Positions 18,417 through 28,340 of a stretch of 64,000 nucleotides of DNA are shown in pieces (the stretch's first letter is position 1; each line of letters opens with the position of its first letter). A program made the translations under genes and the position numbers. The DNA is from Chitinispirillales bacterium. GTDB lineage: Bacteria; Fibrobacterota; Chitinivibrionia; Chitinivibrionales; Chitinispirillaceae. A model generated the notes under the pieces. That model saw nothing but the letters and a program-made list of their open reading frames with translations, searched no databases and had not been told where the DNA came from. The DNA is taken from positions 35,349 to 99,348 of the forward strand of contig JAITFI010000073.1 of assembly GCA_031281485.1 (NCBI GenBank). The letters run 5' to 3'.

Positions 18417-21400
18417 ATGAATTGGTTTAAAAACGCCAAGATACGCAACAAGTTTCTTATGATTTTCGGGCTATTCCTCCTCCTTGTAGGCGGCGGGATG
18501 TCCTATGTCGTCTTCTCCATACAGACCGTAACGGCCAAATACGTGCGTATCACCGAGGGGCCCAACCGGCGGCTTCTATACGCCTCCGACGCCACCGTGG
18601 AGTTCATGAACATCCGCAGGACCAACACCACCATGAGCACCTATTTCGACAATCCGGAGGCGGCGAAGCTCCACTACATAAGGTGCACCAACTACAGCGA
18701 GACGTTGCGGAAGCTGCTCGGCGATTGGAAGACGAACCTTCAGAGCGACCCCACCATGACCGCCGAACAACGGGACACGCAACTGCAAATCATCGAAGAG
18801 GTGTTTAGGGAGTTGACGAGGTATATGGCGTATGTGAAAGATATGTACGAGGCGATGGTGCTGCAACGCGACAAGGAGAGGATGGAGGAGTTATACGTCA
18901 AGTGCACCCCCATAGGCGAACAGCTCGTGAACCAAATAGGGGGCAACCGCAACATGACGCAGGCGTTTATAGACTTCCAGATGAACGAGGCCAATAGGAA
19001 GACGTCGGAGGCGGACGCGGTCATAATAGCCCTAGCCATAGGTATATTGGCGCTCTCGCTCTTCCGCGACTTACTGGTCTCATACCTCATAACGTCGCCG
19101 ATCGGAAAGATAAACCATTCCATAGGTGAGATTGAGAGGGGAAATCTGAAGTATGGGGTACGGCTCCAACACAAGGACGAGATCGGGCAATTGTCCAACC
19201 ATATAGGCGACATGGTCGACAAGATCGCGGAGATGAACTCTTCCATCGCGACCCTCGATAATTTGGACGTTATGGTTTTTATAACGGATTTGGAGTACAA
19301 TATCCTATCCCTGAACGAATTATGCTGCAAATTGCTGGGAGTGGAGCGGTCGGTGAATTTGGGCAAGAAGTGTTTCGAGGTAATCGCCGGTTCGACCGAA
19401 CCATGCCCTTTCTGCCCGTTGCCCGACCTATTTCCAATGAAAGAGACCTTACCGACATGCCAGTGGGAGCGACCGCTCATGGTTACGGGCAAGGATCCGG
19501 GGACAAAGCAGGAGTTGTGGTACGCCTGCCGCTCCTCCATCATTCGTTGGACGGACGGGTCACTCGTACTCTTCAACGCGTACACCGACGAAACGATAAT
19601 GAAACAGCACATGCAGAAGCTCAGCGACGTGGCGAACGCCGCCGAAGAGGCTTCTCGCATAAAGTCTTCGTTCTTAGCCAACATGAGCCACGAGATACGC
19701 ACGCCCATGAACAGTATCATCGGATTCTCGGAACTCGCTCTCGACGACCAGTCCATCTCCGCGAAGACCAAGGACTATTTAGACAAGATAAAATCGGCGT
19801 CTGAGGGGTTGCTCGGCATCATCAACGACATCTTGGACATTTCGAAGATCGAGGCCGGAAAGGTCGTCTTGGAGAACATCCCGTTCGATCTGCACGAGGT
19901 CTTCAAAATCTGCCAAAACATTATCACTCCCAAAGCCACGGCGAAGGGCATAAACCTCTTCTGCTACTCGGAGCCGACGCTCGGGAAGAAGCTCATCGGC
20001 GATCCGGTGCGTCTGCGCCAGGTCATCCTGAACCTGCTGACGAACGCCGTGAAGTTCACCAACTACGGCATGGTGAAGGTTCTGGCGTCGGTCGTGAACC
20101 AGACTACGGAGAACGCGACCATCCACTTCGAGGTGAAGGACTCCGGCATCGGGATGAACGACGAGCAGCTGGCCAAGGTGTTCGAGCCGTTCACGCAGGC
20201 CGACAACAGCACCACGCGCAAGTACGGCGGCACGGGTCTGGGGCTCACCATCACGAAGAACTTCGTGGAGTTAATGGGCGGCGACCTCAAAGTCGAGAGC
20301 GTCATAGGCATCGGCAGCAAGTTCCATTTTGACGTGACCTTCCCCACCTGCGACGAGAGCACGAAGACCGAGTCTTTCGGCGACGGCACCGGCGGCGGCG
20401 CGGCCGACATGGAGAAGCCCTACTTCAACGCCGAGATATTGGTTTGCGAGGACAACGAGATGAACCAGATAGTGATCACCGACCACTTGGCGCGGGTGGG
20501 TATAAAAGCGGTGATCGCCGAGAACGGCAAGGTGGGCGTGGAGGCCGTGGCCGCGAAAACGGCCAAAGGCGAGAAACCTTTCGACCTGATATTCATGGAC
20601 GTGCACATGCCGGTTATGGACGGCCTTGAGGCGGTTAAGAAGCTGGCCGAGATGGGCAACACCGTCCCCATAGTGGCTCTGACGGCGAACATAATGACCA
20701 CCGACCGCGAGGCCTATAAGGCGCACGGCATGAACGAGTACCTCTCCAAACCATTCGCGACGCAAGACCTTTGGAATTGCCTGCTCAACTATATAAAGCC
20801 CGTAAAGCGGGAAGAGGCGCTGGCGCTGCAAGCCGCGGCGGCGCCGCAAACCGCAACCCCTGCGCCGCAAGCCGCAGCCGCCGCGCCGGCATCGCAAGCG
20901 GCGGCTGCCCCGCCGGCCCCGCCGGTGGAGTCCGAAGAGGATGCGAGGCTGCGGATGCGCCTGATATCGAACTTCCTAAAGGACAACAAAACAAAGGACG
21001 AGGAGATCAAGAACGCCTTGGCTGCCGGCGACATCAAACTGGCGCACCGTTTGGCGCACACGCTCAAAGGCGTAGCGGGCTTGGTAGCCCAGCCCGGCTT
21101 GCAGAGCGCCTCCTACGTAATAGAAAACGCCCTAAACTCCGGCGACACCGACACAGCCTCAAAGGGCCTCGGAAAGCTCTCGGAGGAGCTGAAAAAATCA
21201 TTGGCGGAACTGACCGTGATCTCCGATTCCGCGCAAAAGCAGGAAGCGGTCAAAACTGAACCTGCGGTAACGTTGGACAAATTCGAGGCTTTAGAGCTTA
21301 TAGACAAGCTCCGCATCCTACTAGAAAACGGCGATTCCGACTGCATGAGCCTGATAGACGGCCTACGCTCCATACCGGAATCAAAGAAGCTGATAGAGCA

Positions 21401-21470
21401 AGTGGAAGACTATGATTTCGAACCGGCTTTAGAAACGTTAGAAGAGATCAGGAAGAATTTAGCGGGCTGA
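18417..21470 (+). CDS. hybrid sensor histidine kinase (HAMP, PAS-like, HisKA, HATPase, REC, Hpt)
   Basis: H-box 'LANMSHEIRTPMNSIIGFSEL'; 'GGTGLGLTITKNFVELMGG'; REC 'DLIFMDVHMPVMDGLEAV'; Hpt 'LAHTLKGVAGLV'; Ala-rich linker. Confidence 0.95.
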   Translation: MNWFKNAKIRNKFLMIFGLFLLLVGGGMSYVVFSIQTVTAKYVRITEGPNRRLLYASDATVEFMNIRRTNTTMSTYFDNPEAAKLHYIRCTNYSETLRKLLGDWKTNLQSDPTMTAEQRDTQLQIIEEVFRELTRYMAYVKDMYEAMVLQRDKERMEELYVKCTPIGEQLVNQIGGNRNMTQAFIDFQMNEANRKTSEADAVIIALAIGILALSLFRDLLVSYLITSPIGKINHSIGEIERGNLKYGVRLQHKDEIGQLSNHIGDMVDKIAEMNSSIATLDNLDVMVFITDLEYNILSLNELCCKLLGVERSVNLGKKCFEVIAGSTEPCPFCPLPDLFPMKETLPTCQWERPLMVTGKDPGTKQELWYACRSSIIRWTDGSLVLFNAYTDETIMKQHMQKLSDVANAAEEASRIKSSFLANMSHEIRTPMNSIIGFSELALDDQSISAKTKDYLDKIKSASEGLLGIINDILDISKIEAGKVVLENIPFDLHEVFKICQNIITPKATAKGINLFCYSEPTLGKKLIGDPVRLRQVILNLLTNAVKFTNYGMVKVLASVVNQTTENATIHFEVKDSGIGMNDEQLAKVFEPFTQADNSTTRKYGGTGLGLTITKNFVELMGGDLKVESVIGIGSKFHFDVTFPTCDESTKTESFGDGTGGGAADMEKPYFNAEILVCEDNEMNQIVITDHLARVGIKAVIAENGKVGVEAVAAKTAKGEKPFDLIFMDVHMPVMDGLEAVKKLAEMGNTVPIVALTANIMTTDREAYKAHGMNEYLSKPFATQDLWNCLLNYIKPVKREEALALQAAAAPQTATPAPQAAAAAPASQAAAAPPAPPVESEEDARLRMRLISNFLKDNKTKDEEIKNALAAGDIKLAHRLAHTLKGVAGLVAQPGLQSASYVIENALNSGDTDTASKGLGKLSEELKKSLAELTVISDSAQKQEAVKTEPAVTLDKFEALELIDKLRILLENGDSDCMSLIDGLRSIPESKKLIEQVEDYDFEPALETLEEIRKNLAG

Positions 21471-21495
21471 TGTAACAAAGGAGCGGGAAATATTA

Positions 21496-22416
21496 ATGGA
21501 TTTATCTATTGAGAAAAAACTAAGCATCCTGATAGTCGACGACGAGAAGTCGAACATCGACGTGCTCAGCCATATCCTCAAGGACAAGTACAAACTTTAC
21601 ATCGCGAAGAACGGCGAAGGCGCGCTGAAGATCGCCCGCGACAACCTGCCCAACCTCATCCTCCTCGACGTCATCATGCCTGAAATGGACGGTTTCGAGG
21701 TATTGTCCGAGCTAAAGAAATCCGAGCACACCAACAAGATACCGGTCATCTTCATCACGGGCCAGGACAGCAAGGAAGCGGAGATCAACGGGCTCAACAA
21801 GGGCGCGGTGGATTATATAACGAAGCCGTTCCACAGCATGATAGTGGAGGCGCGGGTAAACACGCACATGAAGATCGTGGAGCAGATGCGCATAATCGAG
21901 CGTATGAGCATAATGGACGAGCTGACCGAGCTGCCCAACCGTCGTTACTTCAACGACCAGCTGGCTCGCGAGTGGGGCCGCGCCATACGGGAGACGCTGT
22001 CGATAAGCCTCTTGATAATAGACGTAGACAAGTTCAAGGTGTACAACGACACTTTCGGCCATCCGCAGGGCGACACGTTGCTGCACACGGTGGCCGGCGT
22101 GTTCAAGGAGTCGCTGAAGCGCCCCGCCGACTTCGTGGCCCGTTGGGGCGGCGAGGAGTTCATAATGCTCTTGCCCGGTTCCGACTTAGAGGGCGCGATG
22201 AACGTGGCGGAGAGGGTGCGGGCGTCGGTTGAATCCACGATCATACCGTGTATCGACGGCACGTCCACGAGCGCCACGGTCAGCATAGGCGTCAACTCCG
22301 AGCGCCCGATAATACACCTGCCGGCGGCCGGGTTCGTCTCCAGGGCGGACAAGGCGCTGTACGAGGCCAAGGAATCCGGCAGGAACAGAATTTGCGTTTA
22401 TAAGGAAGGCATGTAG
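21496..22416 (+). CDS. response regulator diguanylate cyclase (REC-GGDEF)
   Basis: REC 'ILIVDDEKSNIDVL...LILLDVIMPEMDGFEVL'; 'ARWGGEEFIMLLPG' (GGEEF). Confidence 0.95.
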   Translation: MDLSIEKKLSILIVDDEKSNIDVLSHILKDKYKLYIAKNGEGALKIARDNLPNLILLDVIMPEMDGFEVLSELKKSEHTNKIPVIFITGQDSKEAEINGLNKGAVDYITKPFHSMIVEARVNTHMKIVEQMRIIERMSIMDELTELPNRRYFNDQLAREWGRAIRETLSISLLIIDVDKFKVYNDTFGHPQGDTLLHTVAGVFKESLKRPADFVARWGGEEFIMLLPGSDLEGAMNVAERVRASVESTIIPCIDGTSTSATVSIGVNSERPIIHLPAAGFVSRADKALYEAKESGRNRICVYKEGM

Positions 22417-22442
22417 TTTTAAAATTTTTCAAGGATACCGCC

Positions 22443-24962
22443 TTGCAGTCACCATCCGTCAGCAGATTCACCGCGCTTCTGTCGTCAGCAGTATTGATAC
22501 TGATATGCTCCGCCGCCATCAAAACGGCGGCGGCGGAGTCAGACCTCTTCCCCGTTCCCGACGTCATAAAGAACAACGTGGCCTTTTGGATACGCATCTA
22601 TACGGAGGTATCCCTGCAAGAGGGGCTTCTGCACGACCGCGACTATCCGCAAGTGGTCTACGAGAAGATTCCCAACGGCGACAGGACGGGGAAGAAGCTC
22701 GGCGAGCTTATAGACCAACGCCGAAAGATCTACGTCAACGCCATCGCCGCCGTGAGGGACTCCGCGCCGGCCAAGTGGGGGGCTACGGAGAAGCACGTCG
22801 CGGAACTCTTCAAGCTTGCGCCGGAGGGAGCGATCGTCGGCGCCGAGGAGCGCATACGCCACCAAGGCGGCCAACGCGAGCGCTTCAGGCTCGGGCTTAT
22901 ACGGTCAACGATGTACCTAGACACGATATCCGCCATATTGAAGAAAAACGGCGTCCCCGACGAGCTGAAATACCTGCCGCACGTGGAGTCGTCGTTCGAC
23001 GCCGAGGCCTACTCCAAAGTGGGCGCGGCCGGGCTGTGGCAGTTTATGCGCTCTACGGGCAGGCTCTACATGAAAGTCGACTACATGTTCGACGAACGCC
23101 GCGACCCCATCATCTCCACAAACGCCGCGGCGAAGTTCCTGAAGGCCAACTACGACATGCTCGGCGCGTGGCCGCTGGCGATAACCGCCTACAACCACGG
23201 CCCCAACGGTATACGCGGCGCCGTGGAGAAGCTCGGCACCCGCGACATAGCGGTCATTCTGCAAAAGCACGAGAGCGCCTCCTTCCGCTTCGCCTCGAAA
23301 AACTTCTACAGCTGCTTCGTCGCCGTATTGCAGATAACGGAGAAGCCTGACAAGTACTTCAAAGACATAAAATACTACCCCAAGTTTTCGGCGACCGGAA
23401 TCAAACTGCCGTTCGCTATGAGGCCCGACGCCCTCTGCAAGGCTTTAGGCATAAACGAGGACGACTTCAAGGCGCTCAACCCGAGTTTGCGCCCGGTGGT
23501 ATTCTCGCAGAAGAAGCCTATACCGGCCGGCTACAACGTAAACGTGCCGAGCAGCATAAGCGCCGAGACGGCCGTCGCCGCGCTTAACCGCACCCCCCTG
23601 CCGATGCGGACAACGCCGAAAGAGGCCGCGGAGGCGGTGGAGACGGAGGGCTACTATACAATAGTGAGCGGCGACAACCTCGCCGGAATAGCGAAGCGTT
23701 TGGGTGTCCAAATGAGCGATCTCGCGGCGGTGAACAACATAACGAATTCAAGCAAAATACAGGTGGGTCAGGTGCTGTTGATACCGTCGGGAAACGCCGG
23801 AGCGGGATGGGGGGCGACGATCACGGCGTCCAAGCCCGCGCCTAAGGCGGGGGCTGCCGATACGGCGAAAGCGTTGGCCGTCGCGTCCGCGTCTAAGCCT
23901 ATATCAACGGCAAAGGCCGGAGCCGCCGATACCGTCAAAGCAGTACCTATCGACACCGCGAAAACTGTCGCCGCGTCTAAATCTGCGTCAATGGCCGTGT
24001 CATTCAATACCGCGGGTACAATATCAATTGATACCGCTAAAAAAGTTCCTATTATTGCTGATACGGCGAAGATGATTGCCGGCGTACCCGCCGAACCCGT
24101 AAAACCGACGGGACCGGTGCTGCTCAATAATCTTCGGGTAACGATAAAGCAACCGTCCTTTGAGCGTACCGCGGCCACGACGCCGGTTGTATCGACACAA
24201 CCGCAACCTATATCAATACAGCCGGTATCTACAACACAACCCGCACCGATACAACCTATATCAACACAGCCGGTTGCGTCAACACCGCCCGTATCGATAC
24301 CGCCTGTATCAACGCAACCTATATCAACAACACCGCCGGTATCAACACCGCAAGCTATCGCCGCCCCTACCGCGCCTATCGATACAGCCACCGCAAAACC
24401 GACAAAGATCAACCCGAAGGTTAAGCCCGACCCCGACCCCACCTTCAACGCCGACGTCTACGATCTCGGCATGACCGTGGCCCCCGGCGGCTCGAGCGTC
24501 CGCGTCCGCGTCACAGTCGACGAGTCCATCGGGCGCTTCGCCGAGTGGATGCGCGTCAATATAAGCGATATCCGCACCGCCAACAATATAGCGGAAAACG
24601 AGGCGCTGCAGCTTGGGGCGTTCATCTCTATTCCCATAAAATCATCAACAAACATCAAGCGTTTCGAGGTCAATCGCCTGCAGTACCACTTGGCGATCGA
24701 GGAGGACTTCTTCGCGAATTTCCATGTGACGGACTTCGAGCAGCGGAGTGTTAAATCCGGCATGAACCTATGGCGTATATGCCGGGAAGCTCAGATTCCC
24801 ATGTGGCTCCTCAAAAAGTACAACCGCGGAGTGAATTTCTACGCCATGCAGCCCGGCAACACCATTTGGATACCCAAGGTAAGCGCCAAGGACGGAACCG
24901 CGAGCGCCGGAAACGAACTTGATCCGGCGGTATCGGAGGCGGAGGAGGCCGAAGGGCAGTAG
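22443..24962 (+). CDS. MltD-like lytic murein transglycosylase with LysM domain and long Pro/Thr/Ser/Ala linker
   Basis: SLT motifs 'LPHVESSFDAEAYSKVGAAGLWQFMRSTGRLY', 'ITAYNHGPNGIRGAVEKLGTRDIAVI'; LysM 'YYTIVSGDNLAGIAKRLGVQMSDLAAVNNITNSSKIQVGQVLLIP'. TTG start proposed by ORF track. Confidence 0.88.
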   Translation: MQSPSVSRFTALLSSAVLILICSAAIKTAAAESDLFPVPDVIKNNVAFWIRIYTEVSLQEGLLHDRDYPQVVYEKIPNGDRTGKKLGELIDQRRKIYVNAIAAVRDSAPAKWGATEKHVAELFKLAPEGAIVGAEERIRHQGGQRERFRLGLIRSTMYLDTISAILKKNGVPDELKYLPHVESSFDAEAYSKVGAAGLWQFMRSTGRLYMKVDYMFDERRDPIISTNAAAKFLKANYDMLGAWPLAITAYNHGPNGIRGAVEKLGTRDIAVILQKHESASFRFASKNFYSCFVAVLQITEKPDKYFKDIKYYPKFSATGIKLPFAMRPDALCKALGINEDDFKALNPSLRPVVFSQKKPIPAGYNVNVPSSISAETAVAALNRTPLPMRTTPKEAAEAVETEGYYTIVSGDNLAGIAKRLGVQMSDLAAVNNITNSSKIQVGQVLLIPSGNAGAGWGATITASKPAPKAGAADTAKALAVASASKPISTAKAGAADTVKAVPIDTAKTVAASKSASMAVSFNTAGTISIDTAKKVPIIADTAKMIAGVPAEPVKPTGPVLLNNLRVTIKQPSFERTAATTPVVSTQPQPISIQPVSTTQPAPIQPISTQPVASTPPVSIPPVSTQPISTTPPVSTPQAIAAPTAPIDTATAKPTKINPKVKPDPDPTFNADVYDLGMTVAPGGSSVRVRVTVDESIGRFAEWMRVNISDIRTANNIAENEALQLGAFISIPIKSSTNIKRFEVNRLQYHLAIEEDFFANFHVTDFEQRSVKSGMNLWRICREAQIPMWLLKKYNRGVNFYAMQPGNTIWIPKVSAKDGTASAGNELDPAVSEAEEAEGQ

Positions 24963-25085
24963 GCTTCTTTCGAATTATCACGCAGACAAATATTGTATTC
25001 ATTATGTTGCGTATAGGAGGAATAATCGCTGAGGAATAATCGCTGTTGTTTTTCCATTATCACATCATATTCACGGAGGTTTATT

Positions 25086-26207
25086 ATGAAACGTTGTACA
25101 GCTATTTTCATTACGGTCGCTACGGCAGTTCTCTTTCTTTCGAGTTGCAAGCAATCCGGTTCCTCGTCTTCGAGCGGCGCGCTGATAGGCATCGCGATGC
25201 CGGAGACGCAGGTTACGCATTGGGTAAAAGACGGAGCCACGCTAAAGGCGGAGGCGGAGAAGCGCGGGTACCGTGCGGAGGTTCAATTCGCGGACGCCGA
25301 CCAAGCCATACAGAATCGGCAGATTCAGACTTTGATCGGATTGGACGCCAAGCTGCTGATCGTCGGTAGCGTAAGCGCGGAGGTCGCCCCCGCGATCGCC
25401 GAAACGGCGAAAAAGAATGTTTCGGTTATCGCTTTCGACAGGCTGATCCAAAACTCGGCGGACTACGACTACTTCATCACTTTCAACGGCGACAAGATCG
25501 GGGAGCTGCAGGGGCGGAGCCTCGCGGAGGCGCTCGGACTTGAAAACGCCGACCCAAAAGCGCCAAAGAGCGTCGCCTTGTTCGCCGGTTCGATAACCGA
25601 TGCCAACGCCTTCTCTTTCTACGACGGCGCTATGGGCGTTCTCAACCCGTATATAGAGAAAGGCGTTCTTAAAGTAGTAGGGCCGTACCCCAAGACCTCA
25701 GCCGACAAAGAGGCTTTCGAGAAGATCGCCACCGGTTGGCAGAGTTCAACTGCCAAGGAACTTATGAGCGCCCTCCTGAAAAACGAGGCGAAGAACCTGA
25801 CATTGGACGCCGTGCTCTCCCCCAACGACAACATAGCCCGCGCCATAATAGAGGTCTGCCGGACTGACGCGAAATACAAGAACAAACTGCCGTTAATCAC
25901 CGGTCTGGACGGGGAGTTCGAGTCAATGATGCTCGTGAAGAGCGGGGATCAGCTCTGCACCGTATTCAAAAACACCACGCAGCTCTCCGAAGCGGCGATC
26001 ATCCTCGCCGATCAAATACTGAAAGGGCAAACGCCGGACATCCCCGGCGCATACTTGGCCGAGGGGCCGCAAGCGAAGCTGGGGGACACGGGGAAGAAAA
26101 CCGTGAAGACGTATTTGATAGACCCGATCTTGATAACTAAAGAGAATATAAACATTCCGGTCGACGCTGGGTTCTATACGGCTTCGGAGAGCGAAGCTTT
26201 GAAATAG
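25086..26207 (+). CDS. sugar ABC transporter substrate-binding lipoprotein (XylF/periplasmic-binding type)
   Basis: 'LFLSSCKQS' lipobox; 'IGIAMPETQVTHWVKDGATLKAEAEKRGYRAEVQFADADQAIQNRQIQTLI'; 'ITGLDGEFESMMLVKSGDQLCTVFKN'. Confidence 0.88.
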   Translation: MKRCTAIFITVATAVLFLSSCKQSGSSSSSGALIGIAMPETQVTHWVKDGATLKAEAEKRGYRAEVQFADADQAIQNRQIQTLIGLDAKLLIVGSVSAEVAPAIAETAKKNVSVIAFDRLIQNSADYDYFITFNGDKIGELQGRSLAEALGLENADPKAPKSVALFAGSITDANAFSFYDGAMGVLNPYIEKGVLKVVGPYPKTSADKEAFEKIATGWQSSTAKELMSALLKNEAKNLTLDAVLSPNDNIARAIIEVCRTDAKYKNKLPLITGLDGEFESMMLVKSGDQLCTVFKNTTQLSEAAIILADQILKGQTPDIPGAYLAEGPQAKLGDTGKKTVKTYLIDPILITKENINIPVDAGFYTASESEALK

Positions 26208-26327
26208 AGGTTATGAATACCGCCGCAACAGCCTCAACACCGACAAACCGCCGACCCGATTCTGGGACGGCGGTGAATGTGTCCAAAATACCGTCCCCCC
26301 CCCCCCGCGGGCAAGGGGGGACGTGAA

Positions 26328-27032
26328 TCAGGTGTTTTTGACGCAACGCACCGATAAGTAGAGATTTCCCCCCGCATTATTCTCCATCACAAAACCCCCG
26401 TTGTAATCCATACGCCGATAGTAATATCCGCCGCGAGAGTAATCTTCCGTAGCCGTCCACCAAAAGCCTGAGTAGCCGACAGAGGTGAAGGTGTTTTCGT
26501 ATATGCCGCCCGGCAGAGCCGAAAATCCAAAAGCATCATCGCCATCACCGCTTTGGTTCCAACCATCACTCGATTTCAATTTATACCCAGCCTCTCCGCC
26601 GGTACCATATTCGCCGGTACCGCCTGCGGCAATAGCCAAATCTCCCCACTCCCGACGAGACGGTAAGCGCCATCCGGCGGGACAAGCTGTTTGCGCCGTC
26701 GCCAAAGAGTACAACCTTCCATATTCAGTACAATTGTCCGCAATGCTACCATAACACATCGAACCGTTTGATGTCGGAAAGTTCAAATTCTCAGCCATCC
26801 ATCTCTTCCCACCTATTACCACCGTCCTATACTTTTGACCGCCGTAAGTAAGCGTATCATTGTTGCCCCCAGTGTTATTCCCGCCTGTATTGTTTCCGCC
26901 GGTAGTATCCACGCCGATATACCCTCCCCCGACCGACGTATTATTATTCCCGCCGCAACCCAGTACGTATAACGACCCGACTACCGCCGCCGCAACCATT
27001 AACGTCCGTCCCGCACCGATAAATCCTCTCAT
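26328..27032 (-). CDS. FISUMP-domain putative lipoprotein
   Basis: 'LYVLGCGGN' lipobox; 'YRTVVIGGKRWMAENLNFPTSNGSMCYGS...GRLYSLATAQTACPAGWRLPSRREW...FSALPGGIYE...FWWTATE...SVRCVKNT'. Confidence 0.9.
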   Translation of the reverse strand: MRGFIGAGRTLMVAAAVVGSLYVLGCGGNNNTSVGGGYIGVDTTGGNNTGGNNTGGNNDTLTYGGQKYRTVVIGGKRWMAENLNFPTSNGSMCYGSIADNCTEYGRLYSLATAQTACPAGWRLPSRREWGDLAIAAGGTGEYGTGGEAGYKLKSSDGWNQSGDGDDAFGFSALPGGIYENTFTSVGYSGFWWTATEDYSRGGYYYRRMDYNGGFVMENNAGGNLYLSVRCVKNT

Positions 27033-27297
27033 AAATCCTCCTTCTTAGTTGAAAATGACCTTAAAACGACTTTCAAACCCTATATATCAAATATAAATCA
27101 TGCCGCTCCGCGCTGCCAAAAAATTATGGAATTATATACTTGACTCTGCGCCCGTCGTCGGGCGGGTACTCTGCGGAATTCGGTCGAATTCGGGGCATTG
27201 CGGGGAGTTTGATGTATCTAATACAAATCAAGCCGCGACCGCCGCCGTAGTCAGTATGAGTTTGCGCATTAGGGTTGATCCAACTGTTAAATGACAG

Positions 27298-27573
27298 TTA
27301 CTTCTTCAAATCTCGATAAAAATTTTCGTGCGAGCCAATATCGACAAATGTAAGGACGATCTCGTCGTTGGTATTAACCATATATCCAAGCAAGGTAAGT
27401 CGTCCGCAGGTCTTGAATTTATAGACGCGCAACCAAGATAAATCGCCGTTCTTTCGTTCACCGATATTAACGTCAGCAATTACCGCTTCAATTGCCTTGT
27501 TTACATCAGTTAACTAGTTCTTATGTAGTCGTTTATAGTTCTTTTTGAAGCGATTGGTCTGAATTACTATCAT
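27298..27573 (-). pseudogene. RelE/ParE-superfamily toxin gene interrupted by an in-frame TAG at codon 20
   Basis: Hand translation: MIVIQTNRFKKNYKRLHKN*LTDVNKAIEAVIADVNIGERKNGDLSWLRVYKFKTCGRLTLLGYMVNTNDEIVLTFVDIGSHENFYRDLKK*; amber codon at 27514-27516 (minus strand). ATG overlaps the antitoxin TGA. Confidence 0.75.
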
Positions 27574-27824
27574 TCGCCGGTCCGAAACTCAAAAGAGGAG
27601 GTTTCCCCGCGTTCTATTTCCTTGTGTCCCTCAAGTACGCCGTTGATGAACTCATACGGCAGGTCAGGGTTTTCTTCCGCAATTTTGCCGATTTTCGCCC
27701 AGCGCTCTATTTGTTTGGGTACGGAACAGGAATTCAATGTGGCGCACGTTTTGGCCACGTTTAGAATATCCGCAGAAAGTTTTACCGACCTGCTTTTCGC
27801 TACACATGGTTTCATTGCCGACAC
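27570..27824 (-). CDS. ParD-like antitoxin
   Basis: 84 aa 'SRSVKLSADILNVAKTCATLNSCSVPKQIERWAKIGKIAEENPDLPYEFINGVLEGHKEIERGE'; overlaps downstream toxin start (ATGA). Confidence 0.7.
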   Translation of the reverse strand: MSAMKPCVAKSRSVKLSADILNVAKTCATLNSCSVPKQIERWAKIGKIAEENPDLPYEFINGVLEGHKEIERGETSSFEFRTGE

Positions 27825-27915
27825 TCCGTATTTTAAGTTTTGATTCTTAAAATAAGTTTTTACGGTACCTATACATAATATAATATTTGGTAGATCGGAT
27901 TGGGTATAATTTTTT

Positions 27916-27966
27916 TTAAAATGCCGCGACCGACGACAACGACAATACCGTCATAAACTTGCTCAT
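27916..27966 (-). pseudogene. remnant of a lipoprotein/FISUMP gene 5' end
   Basis: 'AAGGAGGATTTATGAG' leader matches the leader of the 26328-27032 FISUMP gene; MSKFMTVLSLSSVAAF then stop. Confidence 0.4.
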
Positions 27967-27994
27967 AAATCCTCCTTTTCAACGGAAGGGCGCT

Positions 27995-28228
27995 TAAAAT
28001 CAAAGTCTTTAAAATCTTTTTTAGACGAAAGGGCGCGATAAATCGCGCCCTTTCATAGGATATGCGGGGCTAAACCCCGCATATAAAGTCAACGTCAACA
28101 TCAAAATCGGCGTTTTTAGCCTTTGACTTTGATTTTGATTTTATATGCGGGGTTTAGCCCCGCATATCCTATGAAGCCGAAGGCTTCGTCTTAAAATGAT
28201 TTTAAAGATTTTAAAAGATTTTGACTTT
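27995..28228. repeat. Composite palindromic intergenic element, copy 1 (core 28023-28191)
   Basis: GAAAGGGCGCGATAAATCGCGCCCTTTC - GCGGGGCTAAACCCCGC - spacer - GCGGGGTTTAGCCCCGC - GAAGCCGAAGGCTTC with AGACG/CGTCT ends and AAAGTC/AAATCTTT flanks. Confidence 0.92.
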
Positions 28229-28340
28229 CCGCCCCGCCGCGAATTATATTATCCCCTATATCTATTATATCCATGCGTCATTACCGATGCAAAAACGTCA
28301 ATTTCAACATACAAGGCTTAACGGCAAGGAGGTTACCCGC

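Noticed and set aside
27995-28228. Composite repeat as a CRISPR array
   Set aside because: Repeats are inverted and dispersed singly between genes rather than regularly spaced direct repeats with unique spacers; no cas genes.
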